Origin: Sipunculus nudus
Lineage: Eukaryota > Annelida > Sipuncula > Golfingiida > Sipunculidae
Length of the DNA: 64,000 bases
Reading direction: 5' to 3'
Assembly: GCA_026874595.1 (NCBI GenBank)
Contig: CM049307.1
Location: 64,848,870 to 64,912,869, forward strand
Below, in pieces: positions 59,734-64,000 of this stretch. The notes beneath the pieces were generated by a model, which did no database searches, was not told where the DNA came from, and saw only the letters and a program-made list of their open reading frames with translations. The position numbers and the translations under genes were made by a program. Position 1 is the first letter of the stretch; every line of letters starts with the position of its first letter.

Positions 59734-62367
59734 ACAAGGGACCTATGGGTCACGACGCTCAGCTGTTATATATAATAAAAAAATATTATTTAGAAATGAG
59801 GCACATGCTGGTTTTGTGTGGTAATAAATATAAGCTGTATTATGAGTTGTTGTTGTTTAGCTTATGTATGATTTTGATAGTACCTTTGGAGACAGGGAAG
59901 AGGATTGATTTCATTTATTTTATTAACAAATGGAGTACTACTGTCACACAGATTTTGACTTGGCCATATAACTTATAAGCAGAACATATAATATAAGAGT
60001 TTAACTATTTATTAAAAAAATTACAAATATTGTCCCAAATATAATTTTTATTAAAAATAATAAGAGAATCATATGATTTTTTAAAATGAAATATAACTGA
60101 TATGATTATTAAAATAATATTAAAGAATATATTCATGAATGCATTCATGAATACATTTTGAAAGTATTTGCACGAGTATTCATATACTTTCATTTTTACC
60201 TGAATTCCCATTCTTTATGCAAGAAATTTTATAATGGAGTACATAATCATATTCGTATTTAAATACAATTACAAAGTATTCGCACCACGTCTGGTATTTA
60301 TTCAGTTTTCACCAAACAATGATGTTGAGAATCCAGAATATACAAAATTCACACATTTAAATAATGATCATTAGTACCTGGTTTTATGGCTTTTATTTAT
60401 ATTAAAAAATAACTGTAAAAAATTCATTTTGGACTAATTTCACATCAATGTACACACTAGACACAGTAGGAATCTAGATTAATATTATCAACTGCATCTT
60501 TGTCTATCATTAATTTCCTTCATATAATCCTTAATGATTAGTAATGAATAATATGATTTACTTCTTTATCATTAAAAATGAACTGAAAAATGCCATAGGT
60601 GACTGCATGGTGTTATTTGGAATATGTGACATTCTACCCATCGATACAAGATTCTTATATCATCAGTAACTGCAAGTTAATTTCCTGTTATTATAAACTA
60701 ACAAATTCCTTTTCTATTTTTCTTTAATTTGTTATTAAAAACCAATAAAAATTTATTAATTTATTGTTTATTGTTATGTTGTTGGTTAAAACTACTAGAT
60801 GAGTTGGGTTGAACACCTGGATCAACTGTGGCTGGCCATCAGCTGCCTGGATTCTCCCCTCAAGCGTGCATAATTTGATGAAAGGTCAACAAGGTCAACA
60901 TACAGGCGACTCAAGAGGGGCTTGTGAGAGCCAAAGTCTGACAGGGTCTCATAAAAAACATTAATAAAAGCTACAATATTTGGCAAATTTCTTTCAGCTT
61001 TCTAAACTAAAAAGCTGAAATCCTTATGTGTGCAAGATATGAAAATTATATCAACAGTGCTCACGGGAAACAAACGTGCCATGGTCACAGTTGGGCAAAA
61101 TTTAAGGGAACTAATTTTATATTTATACTAATAACTTATAAAATTTGAAAAATTCAGAACTAATTTTGGGTATTCAATTGAATCTTGATTAAATAATGTT
61201 ACATCCCTGACAAAAAAAATCTCTAGCTTCAGCAATGCCCTTGTTAAGGGAGTAAATATATTTCTTGATTTTTTACAAAGTGCATTATGTTTGGGCCCAT
61301 AACTTAAAAAAAATACACAATACTGACATCATTTCTGGCATGTGCATAGTGAATGTATAGAAAAATATGTATATTATATATGATCAAAGTCAGATCAGTG
61401 GTTTTGATATTAGGCAGTCTTAAAGTGTAACATTGGGTTTTTAATGGAAAAATTAAGTTTTTCATTGATATCTTGAAGGAATTAAGTCCTAGTGACCAAA
61501 TTCTTGGCATGGTAGGGGATTTTGGAGAAATCTAACTGTATGCCAAATTTAAGGAACTTAGAGCTGAAGCTCGGGAGCTGAGCTCTAGCAAACTGCATAA
61601 CACTAGCAATATGTGACATGGTGCTTGAAAACTTGAATAAAATCTACAGTTTTTGATCAACTGGTTTCAAATTTTTGGTGTTAACAGTTGAAATGCTAAC
61701 AAAAACATGCTGTGAAAATTAAATCCACAGCAGTTACAGCAAAAAAACGTGCCATGGTCAAAGTTGGGCAAAATTAGAGGTACCAATTTTTTATTTTTGC
61801 TAATATTTTTAAAAATTTAAAAGATTTTGATCTAATTTTGGGTATACAATTTAATTTTGATTAATAAAAGTAATATTACTGGAAAAAAAGTGCTTAGCTT
61901 TAACAAGTTTTGTGTTAAGTGATAAAATTTCTTTCCTGATTATTTAAAAAATGCATTATGTTTGGGCCCATAACTTTTTAAAATTAAATAATACAGACCG
62001 AATTTCTGGCATGTACATAGGAATTATATAGAGGATTATTTATAGGAAATATGAGGAAAAACAGATGAGTGGTTTTGATATTAGGCAGTCCTAAAGTGTG
62101 AAAATAGGTTTTTAATAAAAAATTGAGGTTTTTCCTTAATTTCTCAAAGGAATGAAGTCGCAAAGACCCAGTTTTTGGCTTGGTAGGAGATCTTGGGGAC
62201 ATCTAACATTATGCTGAATTTTGGATTCCTAGGTCTTACGGTTTCAAAACGTGCCACATCTACGGACGGACGGACGGACGGACGGACGGACGGACGGACG
62301 GACAGACGGACGGACGACGGACAATGGACCACGACTATAGCTCAGATGACTTATAGTCAGCTGAGCT
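59734..62367. mobile_element. HINE-like element H9, nested in C3
   Basis: The left end is CAAGGGACCTATGGGTCACG. The right end is an (ACGG)n tract (about 62,263-62,315), the hairpin, and CAGCTGAGCT. 2.63 kb. Comparison with C1 gives its borders to within two bases: host CAATAAAAATCAG became CAATAA|C...GAGC|TAAAAATCAG. It is the best-defined copy of its family in the window. Confidence 0.88.
62263..62315. repeat. (ACGG)n tetranucleotide tract in H9
   Basis: About 13 near-perfect ACGG units just before the terminal hairpin of H9. Shorter versions lie at the same place in the other H copies (about 7,186; 11,505; 29,717; 44,572; 45,588) and as GGAC in family C. Confidence 0.9.
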
Positions 62368-63099
62368 AAAAATCAGAAATTGCAGGTGGCGCCCCCAAAC
62401 TTGTGCAGCAGTTACAGACCATCAGTCCCTATGATCATAGTAAGTATTGTAAAAATCCATCCAATGGTTCCTGAGAAATAAGCTTCTAAATGTTTTTTCT
62501 ATAATCAGCTCTAAAACGTAGAATTGACCGAGATTTTGTCAATATACATCTTCACCGAAAAAATAAAATTCTAACGGTGAAGCCTTTTCGAAATATCCCG
62601 CTCACAAGCCCAAAGTTGAAAAATCCGATAAAAATTCATTAAAACTCAGAAATTGTAGGTGGCACCACCAAACTTGTATAGCAGGTACAGACTATCAGTC
62701 CCAATAATCATAGTAAGTGCGAAAATCCACCAAATGGTTCCTGAGTAATAAGCATCTAAGTGTTTTTCTATAATCAGCTCTAAAATGTAGAAAAATAGGT
62801 AAAGGTCACCCATCTTCAAACTTGACCGAGATTTTGTGGATATACATCTTTACCGAGGAAATAAAATTCTGACGGTGAATCCTTTTCAAGATATCCCGCT
62901 CACAAGGTAAAAGTTAACGGACGCAGGACGAACGGACAGCTTGGGTGACGACAACAGCCCATCAGCCTAAGGGCTGATGGCTAAAAAGGGCCTGACAAAA
63001 AAAAATCATCTGCATGCAATAAAGCACCTGTAAAAGATAATCACATGTCATGGTCTAGAAGGGAGTCTACGGTTGCAGATTTCTGCATTTTCTGGCTTA

Positions 63100-63612
63100 T
63101 TGGCCATGACGCTCAGCTGAATTCAAGGAGCCTTGAACAATGGGTAAAATGAATCAAAGAGTGCTCAAAATCATGCATTTCGATAACAGACCTTAGATAT
63201 AGGTTACAGTGACCTCATTCTACATCCAGCTGCTACCATTTGGGCCCATGACTAATAGTGTTAAAATCATGTTCTTTCACACAGCTTGCAGAAATAGGTC
63301 ACAATGACATTATTTCAGGTTTCCAAGGAGATTTTTTATGGACCACCTAGGAGTCATGTATGAGGATTCTAGGTTAAATGGATACAATTTGTGTGTCATC
63401 TGACCCACTGAGTGCTTAAAAATCATGTTTTCTCCCCTAATTTGCAAAATATAGGTCACCATGACTTAATTTCAGGTTACTAGGGAGATTTGTCAAGGAC
63501 CTCCCTTGATGTAAAGTTAAATGTTTCTAGGTCTAACAGTTACAGTTTGTCCCTGATTAACAGCGAGACCACTTCATTTAAAGCTCTCAAAATAAAGGGA
63601 AAAAATGCATAA
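63100..63612. mobile_element. HINE-like fragment with left-end remnant
   Basis: It contains GGCCATGACGCTCAGCTGAA near 63,102, a decayed left end, followed by blocks related to H1 (GGTTTCCAAGGAGATTTTT, CTAGGTCTAACAGTTAC). H10 interrupts or abuts it at 63,613. Confidence 0.55.
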
Positions 63613-64000
63613 CAAGTGACCCATGGTTCATGACGCTCAGCCGACTGACATGTTGACAATATGTCCTTGCACAGGCAACTAATTAAGATAATGTCCAGCC
63701 TTTCCTGAGTAATCGGGCAATTTGTGTGTAATTTGCATTATTTCTGGGGTGCTAAAACATACCCCAAAACTCTGGGAATATAGATCACAGTGACTGAATT
63801 TCAGTTTCTGGGGAGAACTTTTGAGGAACTCGCAGGATGTCAAGTAAGAAGTTTTTGGGCAAAATGGTTATGATTTGTGCCCTACTTTGGTATCAAATTT
63901 TCAATCATTCTGAGGGGTGCTTAGAAGCACCATAGCTCAAAAAATATGGGTAACAAAGACCTTAATTTCCAAGGAGACTTCTCATGGACCTACATTTAAA
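63613..64000. mobile_element. HINE-like element H10, cut by window end
   Basis: The left end is CAAGTGACCCATGGTTCATG. It is collinear with the left part of H1 (CCGACTGACATGTTGA, ATATGTCCTTGCACAG). It continues beyond the window. Confidence 0.75.

Larger units (their letters stand above)
59355..62982. mobile_element. HINE-like family C element C3, split by H9
   Basis: It starts CTAGAATATCAGCAAAAGCT and resumes at 62,368. The right end is GGGCTGATGGCT, a variant of GGCTGAGGGCT. The two halves join exactly as in the uninterrupted copy at 35,846-37,177. Confidence 0.85.

Noticed and set aside
1-64000. tRNA or rRNA genes
   Set aside because: I looked for tRNA A/B box patterns and conserved rRNA blocks and recognised none. 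A covariance-model search would be decisive.

Overview
This is a eukaryotic, AT-rich, repeat-laden window that lies almost entirely inside one large gene on the minus strand. I could join 29 short exons (2,987 nt, about 995 codons) between 59,236 and 581. Every junction has a GT donor and an AG acceptor, and the reading frame is carried without a break across all 28 introns. The protein matches ZZEF1 (zinc finger ZZ-type and EF-hand domain-containing protein 1). The upstream exons carry the end of a DOC/APC10-like domain. The last third carries the CUB-like segment with the ESPHNY, EFDPRCETEKR and EWGYKF signatures. The first exons (EF-hand side) lie beyond 64,000 and the last exons (ZZ-finger side) lie before base 1, so the gene is partial at both ends of the window.

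The repeats point to a mollusc, most likely a bivalve. Many interspersed elements begin with a CAAGGGACCCATGGGTC-type palindrome and end in (ACGG)n tracts followed by CAGCTGAGCTAA. A second family begins CTAGAATATCAGC and ends GGCTGAGGGCTAA. Both look like non-autonomous Helentron-type (HINE-like) elements, with subterminal inverted repeats and internal tandem units. They are nested in one another at 2.7-7.6, 25.0-29.8, 40.5-45.7 and 59.4-63.0 kb.

Other mobile DNA: a 2.25-kb relic at 32.5-34.7 kb with the full repeat architecture of a DIRS-type tyrosine-recombinase retroelement; five Tc1/pogo-like elements with TACAG-type inverted ends at 49.5-58.0 kb, two of them nested; and a small Harbinger-like MITE with a TTA duplication at 31.2 kb.

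The most unusual part is the tandem-repeat content. At three exons the minisatellite unit is itself a splice junction: the 3' splice site of exon 26 is present seven times, that of exon 7 about four times with an in-frame 69-bp unit, and the 5' splice site of exon 4 four times. There are also a 3.1-kb 36-bp array open in four of six frames and a 1.4-kb 31-bp array. The long ORFs in these arrays are products of the period, not evidence of genes.

Layout: 0-2.7 kb, exons 29-25 and two arrays; 2.7-14 kb, HINE-like elements between exons 25 and 21; 14-16.1 kb, exons 20-18; 16.2-23.5 kb, a long intron with the 36-bp array; 23.5-32.1 kb, exons 17-14 with HINE-like elements; 32.5-34.7 kb, the DIRS relic; 35.5-39.7 kb, exons 13-10; 40.5-45.7 kb, nested elements; 47.5-53.3 kb, exons 9-7 with arrays and pogo-like elements; 55.8-59.2 kb, exons 6-1; 59.4-64 kb, nested elements in the upstream intron. 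I found no tRNA, rRNA or CRISPR array and no second protein-coding gene.
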